A DNA stretch of 43,121 nt from Candidatus Allofournierella merdigallinarum (GTDB lineage Bacteria; Bacillota; Clostridia; Oscillospirales; Ruminococcaceae). The notes below the pieces were generated by a model. The model did no database searches. It was not told where the DNA came from and was given only the letters and a program-made list of their open reading frames with translations. Positions 1-7,441 of this stretch are shown piece by piece (the stretch's first letter is position 1; each line of letters begins with the position of its first letter). Made by a program: the position numbers and the translations under genes. Where the stretch lies: the NCBI GenBank assembly GCA_019117205.1, contig DXAC01000077.1:1-43121 (forward strand), in the 5' to 3' direction.

Positions 1-309
1 CGGTTCACCAACGCGTTCCATCCGTTCCACGGCTTCTCGATGATGAGCTGCGGCCACATCGCCGAGATGAACACCAGCGCCATCTACATCGTGGGCGCCC
101 AGGAGCCGGGCATCGCCCGCAGCATGGGCCTCAAGACCAGGGCCACCTTTGAGGAGGCCCTGGCGGACGCCAAAAAGAAGTTCGTAGGCGAAAACCCCAA
201 CATCCTGGCCCTGCCCCAGACCTTCAAGGTGGCGGCGGTGCACCTGTGCATGAAAGACCCCAGCCAGGACTGCATGGACGAGTACGGCAACCATCCCTGC
301 GGCGGCTGA
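1..309 (+). CDS. LarA-like (nickel-dependent lactate racemase family) protein, C-terminal fragment
   Basis: The reading frame is open from the first base, so only the last 102 residues are present and the start lies outside the window. The segment around GIARSMGLKTRATFEEALAD followed by a PNILALPQT stretch resembles the C-terminal Rossmann-like end of the LarA/DUF2088 family. That end carries a short helix-rich 'eal..a' segment and a closing hydrophobic strand. The catalytic and nickel-cofactor-binding part is not in view, so lactate racemase activity cannot be claimed; many homologues act on other 2-hydroxy acids. The tail after the last strand has two extra cysteines (DPSQDC and NHPCGG), which I cannot explain. 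A TauE-type permease follows in the same direction 83 bases downstream and may be co-transcribed. Confidence 0.55.
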   Translation, partial: RFTNAFHPFHGFSMMSCGHIAEMNTSAIYIVGAQEPGIARSMGLKTRATFEEALADAKKKFVGENPNILALPQTFKVAAVHLCMKDPSQDCMDEYGNHPCGG

Positions 310-326
310 ACCCTGTGAGGCGACCG

Positions 327-356
327 GCGGGCCCCGCTCAAGGCGGCGGGGTCCGC
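327..356 (+). other. Intergenic RNA hairpin without U-tract
   Basis: GCGGGCCCCGC (327-337) pairs with GCGGGGTCCGC (346-356), with one G-U pair and an 8-base loop. No run of T follows, so it is not a convincing intrinsic terminator. It may separate or stabilise the transcript parts of the LarA-like gene and the TauE-type gene. Confidence 0.35.
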
Positions 357-392
357 ATCTGCCTGTGATCTAAAAGAAAGGGGGCGGCGCCG

Positions 393-1181
393 GTGCAGGT
401 GCTTGCCTATTTTATCATCAGCCTGCTGGCCAGCGTGGCGGGCGCCATCTGCGGCATCGGGGGCGGGGTCATCATCAAGCCCACCCTCGACCTGTTCCAT
501 CTGGACAGCGTGGCCACGGTGAGCTTTTTGTCCGGCTGCACGGTGCTGGCCATGAGCTGCTACTCGGTGACCAAGGCCCTGCGGGCGGGGGACAGCAAGG
601 TGGACCTGAAGCTGGGCACCCCGCTGGCCATCGGCGCGGCCGTGGGCGGCGTGGCCGGCAAGCAGATGTTCGCCGTTATCAGCGCGGCCTTTGCTGAAAC
701 GGCGGGGGCGGTGCAGGCGGCGTGCCTGTTCCTCATCACCCTGGCCACCATGCTCTACACCATCAACAAGAGCCGCATCCGCACCCACAAGATCTTCAAG
801 GTGTGGGTGTGCGTGGCCATCGGCCTGGTGCTGGGCATCATGTCCAGCTTTCTGGGCATCGGCGGCGGGCCCATCAACCTGGTGGTGTTCTACTTCTTCT
901 TCTCGATGGACACCAAGACCGCCGCCCAGAACAGCCTGTATGTCATCCTCATCAGCCAGCTCACCAGCCTGGCGGCCACCCTGGTCACCGCCAGCGTGCC
1001 GCCTTTCGGCTGGCTGAGCCTGGTGCTGATGGTGGCGGGCGGCATCGGCGGCGGTATGCTGGGCCGCGTTGCCAACAAGCGGATGGACAACAAGGCGGTG
1101 GAGAAGCTCTTCATCGGCCTGATGGGCATCATCATGGCCATCAGCCTCTACAACGTCTGGCAGTACACGTTCGCGGTGTAA
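393..1181 (+). CDS. TauE/SafE family membrane permease
   Basis: This 262-residue polytopic membrane protein starts at GTG 393, with a G-rich Shine-Dalgarno stretch (AAAGAAAGGGGG) just upstream. It has the internal duplication typical of the TauE/SafE (DUF81) family: a GIGGG motif near residue 22 (CGIGGGVIIKPTL) repeated near residue 155 (LGIGGGPINLVVF), each inside a hydrophobic half of about four helices. Family members export or import small organic or sulfur-containing anions such as sulfite, sulfoacetate or related acids. The substrate cannot be read from sequence. Its position behind a LarA-like gene could mean a hydroxy acid, which is only an inference. A strong terminator closes the unit. 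Confidence 0.85.
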   Translation: MQVLAYFIISLLASVAGAICGIGGGVIIKPTLDLFHLDSVATVSFLSGCTVLAMSCYSVTKALRAGDSKVDLKLGTPLAIGAAVGGVAGKQMFAVISAAFAETAGAVQAACLFLITLATMLYTINKSRIRTHKIFKVWVCVAIGLVLGIMSSFLGIGGGPINLVVFYFFFSMDTKTAAQNSLYVILISQLTSLAATLVTASVPPFGWLSLVLMVAGGIGGGMLGRVANKRMDNKAVEKLFIGLMGIIMAISLYNVWQYTFAV

Positions 1182-1190
1182 AAAACGGCA

Positions 1191-1227
1191 AAGGCGGCCC
1201 CGGTCGGTTCGACCGGGGCCGCCTTTT
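1191..1227 (+). terminator. Intrinsic terminator after the TauE-type gene
   Basis: A stem of about 15 bp (GGCGGCCCCGGTC pairing with GACCGGGGCCGCC) has a short loop and is followed by TTTT. An A-tract precedes the stem, so it could also work on the other strand. Confidence 0.85.
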
Positions 1228-1271
1228 GCCCGGGGCGGGGGAGCGGGGAAAAGGGCGAAAAAAGCCGCCCC

Positions 1272-1299
1272 TTGCATTTTTTGGCCAGGGGCGTACAAT
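1272..1299 (+). promoter_or_regulatory. Sigma-A promoter for the thioesterase gene
   Basis: TTGCAT at 1272-1277 and TACAAT at 1294-1299 are separated by 16 bases. They lie in an A+T-richer patch directly after the preceding terminator and about 40 bases before the thioesterase start. Confidence 0.6.
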
Positions 1300-1341
1300 A
1301 CCATACTGTCAGATATTATTTCATGAATGGGAGAAACGCGG

Positions 1342-1782
1342 ATGGAACAACAGCAAAACGGGCTGGACCTCTCGCTGCTGAACGAGCAGCTTCGCCGGTC
1401 CATCGCCGCCCACACCAAGCCCATGGTCTGCTTTGAGGACCTGAAAGTAACGGTGATCCGGCAGGGCTATGTGGAGGCCACCGCCCCGGTCACCGAAAAC
1501 AGCCTGAACCCCTACGGCCACGCCCACGGCGGCTGGCTGTTCGCCTTGTGCGACACCTGCTCGGGCCTGGCCGCCAGCACCTGGGGCCGCCCCAATGTCA
1601 CCCTGCAGGCGTCGGTGAACTACATCCGGGGGGCAAAGCCGGGGGACACCGTCACCGTCAAGGCCGCCAGCCGCCACAGCGGCGGGCGCACCGCCGTGAA
1701 CCAGGTGGAGATGTTCGACGGCGCGGGCCGGCTGCTGCTCACTACCAGCTTCACCATGTACTATATGGACGGAAAACAGTAA
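1342..1782 (+). CDS. PaaI-family hotdog-fold thioesterase
   Basis: This 146-residue single hotdog domain probably hydrolyses an acyl- or aryl-CoA thioester in the cytoplasm. The diagnostic segment is NPYGHAHGGWLFALCDTCSG (about residues 54-73). It matches the PaaI/YdiI pattern in which an N..G.xHGG..ftLaD turn and the following helix form the active site. The C-terminal half has the expected V.A....GRT strand pattern. I chose ATG 1342 because GGGAG lies 8-9 bases before it; an in-frame ATG at 1327 would add five residues but has no ribosome binding site. The gene has its own promoter and terminator and is probably monocistronic. The substrate is unknown; PaaI relatives often rescue dead-end CoA esters. 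Confidence 0.85.
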   Translation: MEQQQNGLDLSLLNEQLRRSIAAHTKPMVCFEDLKVTVIRQGYVEATAPVTENSLNPYGHAHGGWLFALCDTCSGLAASTWGRPNVTLQASVNYIRGAKPGDTVTVKAASRHSGGRTAVNQVEMFDGAGRLLLTTSFTMYYMDGKQ

Positions 1783-1813
1783 AACGGCGGGGCCCGGCGG
1801 GCCCTGCCGTTTT
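1781..1813. terminator. Bidirectional intrinsic terminator
   Basis: AAAACGGCGGGGCCC pairs with GGGCCCTGCCGTTTT around a short loop, giving a 15-bp stem with one G-U pair and T- or A-tracts on both sides. It closes the thioesterase gene and may also stop minus-strand transcription leaving the tautomerase gene through the repeat array. Confidence 0.8.
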
Positions 1814-1830
1814 ATGCTGCGCGGTGCCTG

Positions 1831-1973
1831 TGCGCCCGGGCGTTCAAAAAACATGGGGCCGACTGCCCGCCCGCACCCGGGCGTTCAAAAAACATGGGAC
1901 AAGCTGTCCGTCTGCACCCGGGCGTTCAAAAAACATGGGACAAGCTATCCGCCCGCACCCGGGCGTTCAAAAA
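1831..1973. repeat. 41-bp tandem repeat array
   Basis: The core CGTTCAAAAAACATGGG recurs with an exact 41-base period at 1841, 1882 and 1923, and a truncated copy begins at 1964. The second half of each unit (an 11-base variable part, then GCACCCGGG) is less conserved; a partial GCGCCCGGG precedes the first core. The period is not a multiple of three, so the array is not coding. The fourth, partial copy contains the stop codon of the minus-strand tautomerase gene, so on that strand the repeats form its 3' flank. Each unit read on the minus strand begins with a T6 run and a CCCGGG palindrome. Confidence 0.9.
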
Positions 1974-2308
1974 TTGGAGCCGCTCCAGCCCCAGTGCTCG
2001 GTCTCGGTGTACTTCACGTACACCCGGTCGGGGGAGATGTCCAGCACGCTGTCCAGGATGTCGCACACCCGGCCGCTGAAAGAGGCATAGGCGTCGGCGT
2101 CGGCGCCGCCGTAGACGCTCACCTCCGCCATGGCCGCCGGCGCGTCGCTGCCCGCCATCCAAAGGGCCTTTTCCCCCTCCACCTCCACCATCAGCCAGGC
2201 CTCGCTCTTGCCCGGGATGATCTCGATGGCCTGGCCCAGCAGGGCCTTGATCTTCTCCGCCTGGCTCTCGCCCACCGGCACGTTGGCGCTCACACGAATG
2301 AATGGCAT
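1967..2308 (-). CDS. MIF / phenylpyruvate tautomerase homologue
   Basis: This 113-residue protein is the usual length for macrophage migration inhibitory factor (MIF) and its bacterial homologues. The proline directly after the start methionine is the catalytic base of the family once Met is removed. A lysine in PGKSEAWLMV occupies the place of the MIF active-site lysine, and ISPDRVYV plus the final WGWSGSNF match the conserved C-terminal block of MIF. Family members form trimers and tautomerise phenylpyruvate-like enols; the physiological role in bacteria is unclear. A good ribosome binding site (GGGAGG) lies 23 bases downstream of the hydrolase stop codon, so the two genes form an operon. 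There is no signal peptide. Its stop codon lies inside the 41-bp repeat array. Confidence 0.85.
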   Translation of the reverse strand: MPFIRVSANVPVGESQAEKIKALLGQAIEIIPGKSEAWLMVEVEGEKALWMAGSDAPAAMAEVSVYGGADADAYASFSGRVCDILDSVLDISPDRVYVKYTETEHWGWSGSNF

Positions 2309-2331
2309 GGTCTTTTCCTCCCGTTGTTCAT

Positions 2332-3249
2332 TTATTCCGCAGCGGGCAGCGCCCCCTGCAAAAATCCCAGCACGTCCTCGTACACCCGGGCGCGGCCCGG
2401 CTCGTTGAGGATCTCATGGCGCATACCCGGGTACAGCTTCAGCTCCGCCTCCAGCCCGGCGGCTTTCAGCCAGCCGTACACCTGGGTCGGGCCCCTGCCG
2501 CAGTCGCCCACCGGGTCCTTGTCGCCGGCAATGACCAACACCGGCAGGTCCTTGGGCACCTTTGCCGCCCAGGCGGGGCCGGTGATGGCCGCCAGCCCGC
2601 CGAACATGTCCCGGTAGGCGGAGGCGGAAAACACAAAGCCGCAGTCCGGGTCGGCGTCAAAGGCCTCCTGCACCGCCTTGTCGGTACACAGCCAGGCGGA
2701 GCGCCCCTCGCCGGGGAAGAGCCTGTGGTAGCCGCCGGTGGAAAGGGAGTCGATCAGCTTCGCGGGGCTCCTGGGCCCTTTCACCGCCGTCTGCACCCCC
2801 GCCAGCGCCCGGGCGAAGCCCAGCAGCGGGTTTTTGCCCATGGTGCCGCACACCACCGCGGCGTACAGCCGCCCGCCGTGGCGGGCGATGTACTCCCGGG
2901 TGAGGAAAGAGCCCATGCTGTGGCCGAAGATGCCCACCGGCAGGCCGGGGTACCGGGCCCGGGCGTCCGCCTCCAGCCGCTCCAGGTCGCCCAGCACGTG
3001 GTCCCAGCCGTCCTTTTCGGCAAAGTAGCCCTGCACCACCGCCGAGCGGCCGTGGCCCGCGTGGTCGTTCATGAAAACGGCAAAGCCGTTTTCCGCCAGA
3101 AACCGGGCAAAGGGGGCGTAGCGGCCGCTGTGCTCCGCCATGCCGTGTACCAGAAGAAGCACCGCCCGGGGCTGCTGCGGCGCCCACATCCGGGAATAAA
3201 TGCGCCCCTCGCCGCTGTGGGCGGGGCTGGTCCACTCGCTTTGGGTCAT
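2332..3249 (-). CDS. Alpha/beta hydrolase, monoacylglycerol lipase-like
   Basis: This 305-residue cytoplasmic serine hydrolase belongs to the lysophospholipase/monoglyceride lipase group (hydrolase_4). LVHGMAEHSGRY (from about residue 33) is the family's HG oxyanion motif, NDHAGHGRS is its second signature, and GHSMGS places the nucleophile at Ser111. Asp in IAGDKDPVG and His in GMRHEIL complete the triad. The substrate is probably an ester of a medium- or long-chain acid. I chose ATG 3249 because GGAGAAAGG precedes it; the longer open frame upstream is outside the family's normal length. It is the first gene of a two-gene operon with the MIF-like tautomerase. Confidence 0.85.
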   Translation of the reverse strand: MTQSEWTSPAHSGEGRIYSRMWAPQQPRAVLLLVHGMAEHSGRYAPFARFLAENGFAVFMNDHAGHGRSAVVQGYFAEKDGWDHVLGDLERLEADARARYPGLPVGIFGHSMGSFLTREYIARHGGRLYAAVVCGTMGKNPLLGFARALAGVQTAVKGPRSPAKLIDSLSTGGYHRLFPGEGRSAWLCTDKAVQEAFDADPDCGFVFSASAYRDMFGGLAAITGPAWAAKVPKDLPVLVIAGDKDPVGDCGRGPTQVYGWLKAAGLEAELKLYPGMRHEILNEPGRARVYEDVLGFLQGALPAAE

Positions 3250-3298
3250 GGGGATACCGCCTTTCTCCGATCGTTCGGCCCGCCGGGCCGCTGCTTTC

Positions 3299-3327
3299 AT
3301 TATATAACGGCCGCCGCCGCCCCGCAA
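3299..3327 (-). promoter_or_regulatory. Sigma-A promoter for the hydrolase-tautomerase operon
   Basis: Read on the minus strand, TTGCGG (3327-3322) and a perfect TATAAT (3304-3299) are separated by 17 bases, with the hydrolase start about 50 bases downstream. Confidence 0.65.
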
Positions 3328-3354
3328 GCCATGGGGATAGGTTTGCACAGGCCA

Positions 3355-3416
3355 TAGTTTTTTAATACATGTGCGTAGATTTTTCTATCGTTTTTTCCGC
3401 GGGCGAACGGTAAAAT
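3355..3416 (+). promoter_or_regulatory. Candidate mglB promoter with possible AraC-type direct repeats
   Basis: TAAAAT at 3411-3416 is a plausible -10 box, but no good -35 lies 17 bases upstream. The upstream A+T-rich stretch holds two loosely similar elements, TAGTTTTTTAA (3355-3365) and TAGATTTTTCT (3376-3386), spaced exactly 21 bases (two helical turns). A missing -35 plus direct repeats suits activation by an AraC-type response regulator such as the one encoded at 7442. The repeat match is only moderate. Confidence 0.35.
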
Positions 3417-3494
3417 ATGGGTGTTGACCGGGCGCAAGAACCCCTGTGCGCGCAGGCGCAAGGGGCGCGTCCAAAAAAACAAGGAGGACATACC

Positions 3495-4640
3495 ATGAAA
3501 AAAGCTCTTGCATTTGCCCTGTCCGCCGTGATGGCCCTGGCTCTGCTGGCCGGCTGCGGCGGCACCCCCGCTTCCACCCCCGCTTCCGCCCCCGCCTCCG
3601 GGACCACCTCGGAGGGCACCGCCGCCCCGGCCGCTTCCGACCTGCGGGTGGACGTGTTCTACTATGACTTCTCCGACGTGTACATCTCCACCGTTCGCGC
3701 CGCCATGGACGAGCAGCTGAAAGCCATGGGCATCGAGCCCAACAACTGGGATGCCGCCGGCAGCCAGCCCACCCAGACCGACCAGGTCAACACCGCCATC
3801 ACCGCCGGCTCCAACCTGCTGATCGTGAACATCGTGGAGACCGCCACCTCCGCCCCCGCCCAGGACATCGTGAATGCCGCCCAGGCCGCCGGCATTCCCG
3901 TGATCTTCTTCAACCGGGAAGTGGCGGACAACGAGGTCATCAACAGCTATGACAAGTGCGCTTTCGTGGGCACCAACGCCCCCGACGCCGGCCATATGCA
4001 GGGCGAGATGATCGGCAACTACCTGCTGGCCAACTACGACGCCGTTGACCTGAACGGCGACGGCCAGATCTCCTACGTCATGTTCAAGGGCCAGGAGGGC
4101 AACGCCGAGGCCGAGGCCCGCACCCAGTACGCGGTGGAGGACGCCGACGCCCTGCTCACCGCCGCCGGCAAGCCCGCCCTGAGCTACTACGACGCCGCCG
4201 CCTCCACCAAGTACCTGGTGGACACCGAGGGCAAGTGGTCCGCCAAGGCCGCCAACGACTACATGGTGGCGCTGCTGGGCTCCTACAATGAGGACAACGG
4301 CAACATGGTGGAGCTGATCATCTGCAACAACGACGGCATGGCCGAGGGCGCCATCTCCGCTTTGCAGAACGTGGGCTACAACAACGGCGAGGGCACCACC
4401 ATCATCCCCGTGTTCGGCGTGGACGCCACCGACAGCGCCAAGGCGCTGATCAAGGCCGGCAACATGGCCGGTTCCATCAAGCAGGACGCCGTGGGCATGG
4501 CCTCCACCATCAACACCCTGGTGAAGAATGTTCAGGACGGCGCCGAGCTGATGGCCAATACCGATCAGTTCGTCGTGGACGAGGGCGTGGCTAAGATCCG
4601 CGTTCCCTACGCGATGTACGACGCTACCAGCGAGGACTGA
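3495..4640 (+). CDS. mglB: MglB-like hexose ABC transporter substrate-binding lipoprotein
   Basis: This 381-residue lipoprotein has a signal peptide ending in the lipobox LLAGC (Cys21), then a low-complexity A/S/T/P linker (about residues 24-50) that would tether it to the membrane. The rest is a type I periplasmic-binding fold of the galactose/glucose-binding group. FFNRE, NNDGM, FGVDAT and the calcium-loop segment DLNGDGQIS align with E. coli MglB. Where MglB has GEPGHPDAEAR, this protein has GQEGNAEAEAR, so His and Asp ligands become Asn and Glu; the sugar may not be galactose itself. AAGGAGG precedes ATG 3495. It is first in the mglB-mglA-mglC operon, and a hairpin after it may raise its level relative to the other subunits. 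Confidence 0.85.
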   Translation: MKKALAFALSAVMALALLAGCGGTPASTPASAPASGTTSEGTAAPAASDLRVDVFYYDFSDVYISTVRAAMDEQLKAMGIEPNNWDAAGSQPTQTDQVNTAITAGSNLLIVNIVETATSAPAQDIVNAAQAAGIPVIFFNREVADNEVINSYDKCAFVGTNAPDAGHMQGEMIGNYLLANYDAVDLNGDGQISYVMFKGQEGNAEAEARTQYAVEDADALLTAAGKPALSYYDAAASTKYLVDTEGKWSAKAANDYMVALLGSYNEDNGNMVELIICNNDGMAEGAISALQNVGYNNGEGTTIIPVFGVDATDSAKALIKAGNMAGSIKQDAVGMASTINTLVKNVQDGAELMANTDQFVVDEGVAKIRVPYAMYDATSED

Positions 4641-4663
4641 TCCCATCCGCTGAACGGACCCAC

Positions 4664-4700
4664 GGCCGGGCGGGGCTGCTTACGGCAGCCCCGCCCGGCC
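4664..4700 (+). other. Stable intercistronic hairpin between mglB and mglA
   Basis: A perfect 16-bp stem (GGCCGGGCGGGGCTGC at 4664-4679 with its complement at 4685-4700) has a 5-base loop and no T-tract. It probably blocks 3' exonucleases or causes partial attenuation, so that the binding protein is made in excess. Confidence 0.7.
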
Positions 4701-4755
4701 TGACGTGGGATGTCGCCCCCGCCGGGGCGCGTCCCGCAACGAGAGGAGGAAGAAC

Positions 4756-6255
4756 ATGGAGCAGCCGGCATTGCTGGAAATGCGCGGGATCTGCAAGGAG
4801 TTCCCGGGCGTAAAAGCTCTGGACAACGTGGACCTCACCGTCCGGCCCGGCACCGTTCACGCCCTGATGGGGGAGAACGGCGCGGGCAAGTCCACCCTGA
4901 TGAAGTGCCTGTTCGGCATCTACCGCCGGGACGCGGGCACCATCACCCTGGACGGCAAGGAGGTCAGCTTCAAGAGCTCCAAGGAGGCGCTGGAGAACGG
5001 CGTGGCCATGGTGCATCAGGAGCTCAACCAGGCCCTCACCCGCAGCGTGCAGGACAACCTGTGGCTGGGCCGTTACCCCAAGGTGGCGGGCATCATGGTC
5101 AGCGAGAACCTGATGGCCAGGCGCACCAGGGAGATCTTTGACACCCTGGAGGTCACCGTGGACCCCAAGGCCATCATGTCCACCCTGCCGGTGAGCCAGC
5201 GGCAGATGGTGGAGATCGCCAAGGCCGTGTCCTACGACTCCAAGATCATCGTTTTTGACGAGCCCACCTCCTCCCTCACCGAGACCGAGGTGGAGCATCT
5301 GTTCCGCATCATCAACATGCTGCGGGACAAGGGCTGCGGCATCATCTACATAAGCCACAAGATGGAGGAGATCCTGCGGATCAGCGACGATGTGACCATC
5401 ATGCGCGACGGCGCCTGGGTGGCCACCCGGCCGGCCAGCGAGCTCACCATGGACGAGATCATCCGGCTGATGGTGGGCCGCGAGCTCACCAACCGCTTCC
5501 CCCCCAAGACCAACGTTCCCGGCGATGTCATTCTGGACGTTGAGCACATCGCGGGCAGATACACCCGCCTGAAAGACGCCACGTTCCAGCTGCGAAAGGG
5601 CGAGATCCTGGGCATCGCGGGCCTGGACGGCTCCGGGCGCACCGAGGTGCTGGAGAACCTCTTCGGCGCCATGACCCGCCAGGGCGGCAGGATCACCCTC
5701 CACGGCAAGGAGATCCGCAACCGCACCCCGGGCGAAAGCATCAAAAACGGCTTCGCCCTGCTCACCGAAGAGCGCCGGGCCACCGGCATCTTCGGCATCC
5801 GTGACATCAAGGAGAACACCGTTATCTCCAGCCTGAAAGACTATCTGCTGGGCGGCATCTGCCTCAGCGACAAGAAGATGCGCGCCGACACCGACTGGTC
5901 CATCCAGGCCATGCACATCAAGACCCCCAGCCAGCGCACCCAGATCCGGTCGCTTTCCGGCGGCAACCAGCAAAAGGTCATCATCGGCCGCTGGCTGCTC
6001 ACCAAGCCCGAGATCCTCCTGCTGGACGAGCCCACCCGCGGCATCGACGTGGGCGCCAAGTACGAGATCTACCAGCTCATCATCGACCTTGCCAAAGAGG
6101 GCAAGGGCGTTATCATGGTCTCCTCCGAGATGCCCGAGCTGCTGGGCGTGTGTGACCGTATCCTGGTCATGTCCGGCGGCCAGGTGGCCGGCGAGGTGGA
6201 CGCGGCGAACACCAGCCAGGAGGAGATCCTCACGCTGGCGGCAAAGTATGTGTAA
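4756..6255 (+). CDS. mglA: Sugar ABC transporter ATP-binding protein, MglA/RbsA type
   Basis: At 499 residues it has the usual length for the duplicated CUT2 ATPase. The N-terminal domain carries Walker [10 protein letters not shown], Walker [12 protein letters not shown] and a following SHKMEEI switch histidine. The signature of this half is [14 protein letters not shown], the degenerate form normal for this family. The C-terminal domain has the signature LSGGNQQK, Walker [10 protein letters not shown] and the degenerate P-loop GLDGSGRTE, also a family trait. It powers import of the sugar captured by the MglB-like protein through the adjacent permease. ATG 4756 follows GAGGAGGAAGA; upstream in-frame codons lie within the hairpin region and have no ribosome binding site. 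Confidence 0.93.
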   Translation: MEQPALLEMRGICKEFPGVKALDNVDLTVRPGTVHALMGENGAGKSTLMKCLFGIYRRDAGTITLDGKEVSFKSSKEALENGVAMVHQELNQALTRSVQDNLWLGRYPKVAGIMVSENLMARRTREIFDTLEVTVDPKAIMSTLPVSQRQMVEIAKAVSYDSKIIVFDEPTSSLTETEVEHLFRIINMLRDKGCGIIYISHKMEEILRISDDVTIMRDGAWVATRPASELTMDEIIRLMVGRELTNRFPPKTNVPGDVILDVEHIAGRYTRLKDATFQLRKGEILGIAGLDGSGRTEVLENLFGAMTRQGGRITLHGKEIRNRTPGESIKNGFALLTEERRATGIFGIRDIKENTVISSLKDYLLGGICLSDKKMRADTDWSIQAMHIKTPSQRTQIRSLSGGNQQKVIIGRWLLTKPEILLLDEPTRGIDVGAKYEIYQLIIDLAKEGKGVIMVSSEMPELLGVCDRILVMSGGQVAGEVDAANTSQEEILTLAAKYV

Positions 6256-6273
6256 ACGAGGAGGAATCGACTG

Positions 6274-7338
6274 ATGAAGAACAATTCCACCGCTCTGGCC
6301 GAAAAGGCCAAGGGCCTGGACGCCAAGAAGATCGGCAACGCCCTTTTGAACAACGCCCTCATCATCATCATGCTGGCGGTGGCGGTGTATGTGGCGGTGA
6401 CCCAGCCCTCTTTCCTGGCTCCCCGCTCGCTGATCAACCTGCTCTCGCTGACGGCGGCCTACCTGCCGGTGGCGCTGGGCATCGCCGGCTGTATCGTGCT
6501 CACCGGCACCGACCTGTCCGCCGGGCGCGCCGTGGGCATCACCGCCTGCGTGGCCGCCAGCCTGCTGCAGGCGGCGGACGCCCCCAACAAGATGTGGCCC
6601 GCCATCGGCACCCTGCCGGTGCCCCTGGTCATCCTGATCGTGGTGGCCCTGGGCGCGGCCATCGGCGCGTTCAACGGCTTCTTTGTGGCCAAGTTCAAGC
6701 TGCACCCCTTCATCGTGACCCTGGCCACCCAGCTCATCCTCTACACCATGCTGCTGCTCTACGTCAAGATGGGCAACAACAACGGCATGGCCATCTCCGG
6801 CCTGGACGACGGCTACCGCAACTTCGTAGTGGGCAACCCGCCCCTTTTGAACTTTGCCGGCGGCACCATCCAGATCCCCAACTACGTGATCTACGCGCTG
6901 CTGCTCAGCGCCCTGATGTGGTTCATCTGGAACAAGACCACCTTTGGCAAGAACATGTTCGCCCTGGGCGCCAACGAGGAGGCCGCCCGGGTCTCCGGCG
7001 TCAACGTTTTCATGACCACCATCCTGGTCTTCGCCCTGGCGGGCGCCATGTATGGCTGGGCCGGCTTTGTGGAGAGCGCCCGCGTGGCCTCCAACACCGC
7101 CAACACCGGTGTGAACTATGAGCTGGACGCCATCGCGGCCTGCGTCATCGGCGGCGTATCCTTTGTGGGCGGCATCGGCAAGATCAGCGGCGTCATCATC
7201 GGCGTCATCATGCTGCGTCTGATCTTCGTTGCCCTGCCCCTGGTGGGCATGGACCAGAACCTCCAGTACGCCATCAAGGGCGGCATCATCCTGTTCGCCT
7301 GCGCGCTGGATATGCGGAAATACCTGGTCAAGAAATAA
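6274..7338 (+). CDS. mglC: Sugar ABC transporter permease, MglC type
   Basis: This 354-residue inner-membrane protein of the BPD_transp_2 (RbsC/MglC) family has about ten hydrophobic segments after a short charged N-terminus. GTDLSAGRAVGITA, FALGANEEAARVSGVNV and the closing GGVSFVGGIGKISG are the characteristic cytoplasmic-loop motifs that contact the double ATPase. A GAGGAGG ribosome binding site lies 10 bases before ATG 6274 and 18 bases after the mglA stop, so the two genes are translationally close. A good terminator ends the transport operon, and the regulatory genes downstream have their own promoter. Confidence 0.93.
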   Translation: MKNNSTALAEKAKGLDAKKIGNALLNNALIIIMLAVAVYVAVTQPSFLAPRSLINLLSLTAAYLPVALGIAGCIVLTGTDLSAGRAVGITACVAASLLQAADAPNKMWPAIGTLPVPLVILIVVALGAAIGAFNGFFVAKFKLHPFIVTLATQLILYTMLLLYVKMGNNNGMAISGLDDGYRNFVVGNPPLLNFAGGTIQIPNYVIYALLLSALMWFIWNKTTFGKNMFALGANEEAARVSGVNVFMTTILVFALAGAMYGWAGFVESARVASNTANTGVNYELDAIAACVIGGVSFVGGIGKISGVIIGVIMLRLIFVALPLVGMDQNLQYAIKGGIILFACALDMRKYLVKK

Positions 7339-7358
7339 GCCTTTTCAAAAAACGCCGC

Positions 7359-7385
7359 GGGCGCCCTGCAAGGGGCGCCCTTTTT
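7359..7385 (+). terminator. Intrinsic terminator of the mgl operon
   Basis: GGGCGCCC (7359-7366) pairs with GGGCGCCC (7373-7380) around TGCAAG and is followed immediately by TTTTT. Confidence 0.85.
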
Positions 7386-7389
7386 GCGG

Positions 7390-7418
7390 TTTTCAAGGCC
7401 GGGCGGGTATGGTATACT
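7390..7418 (+). promoter_or_regulatory. Sigma-A promoter for the Mgl-associated regulatory genes
   Basis: TTTTCA (7390-7395) and TATACT (7413-7418) are separated by 17 bases. A TG at 7410-7411 makes an extended -10. The promoter directly follows the mgl terminator and precedes the response-regulator start by 24 bases. Confidence 0.65.
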
Positions 7419-7441
7419 GAGAGCGGAAGGGAGGGCGCAGG

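Noticed and set aside
1831-1973. CRISPR-like array of repeats
   Set aside because: Units are 41 bases end to end with only a short variable part of about 11 bases plus a semi-conserved tail, there are fewer than four copies, and no cas gene is near. It is a tandem repeat, not repeat plus spacer.
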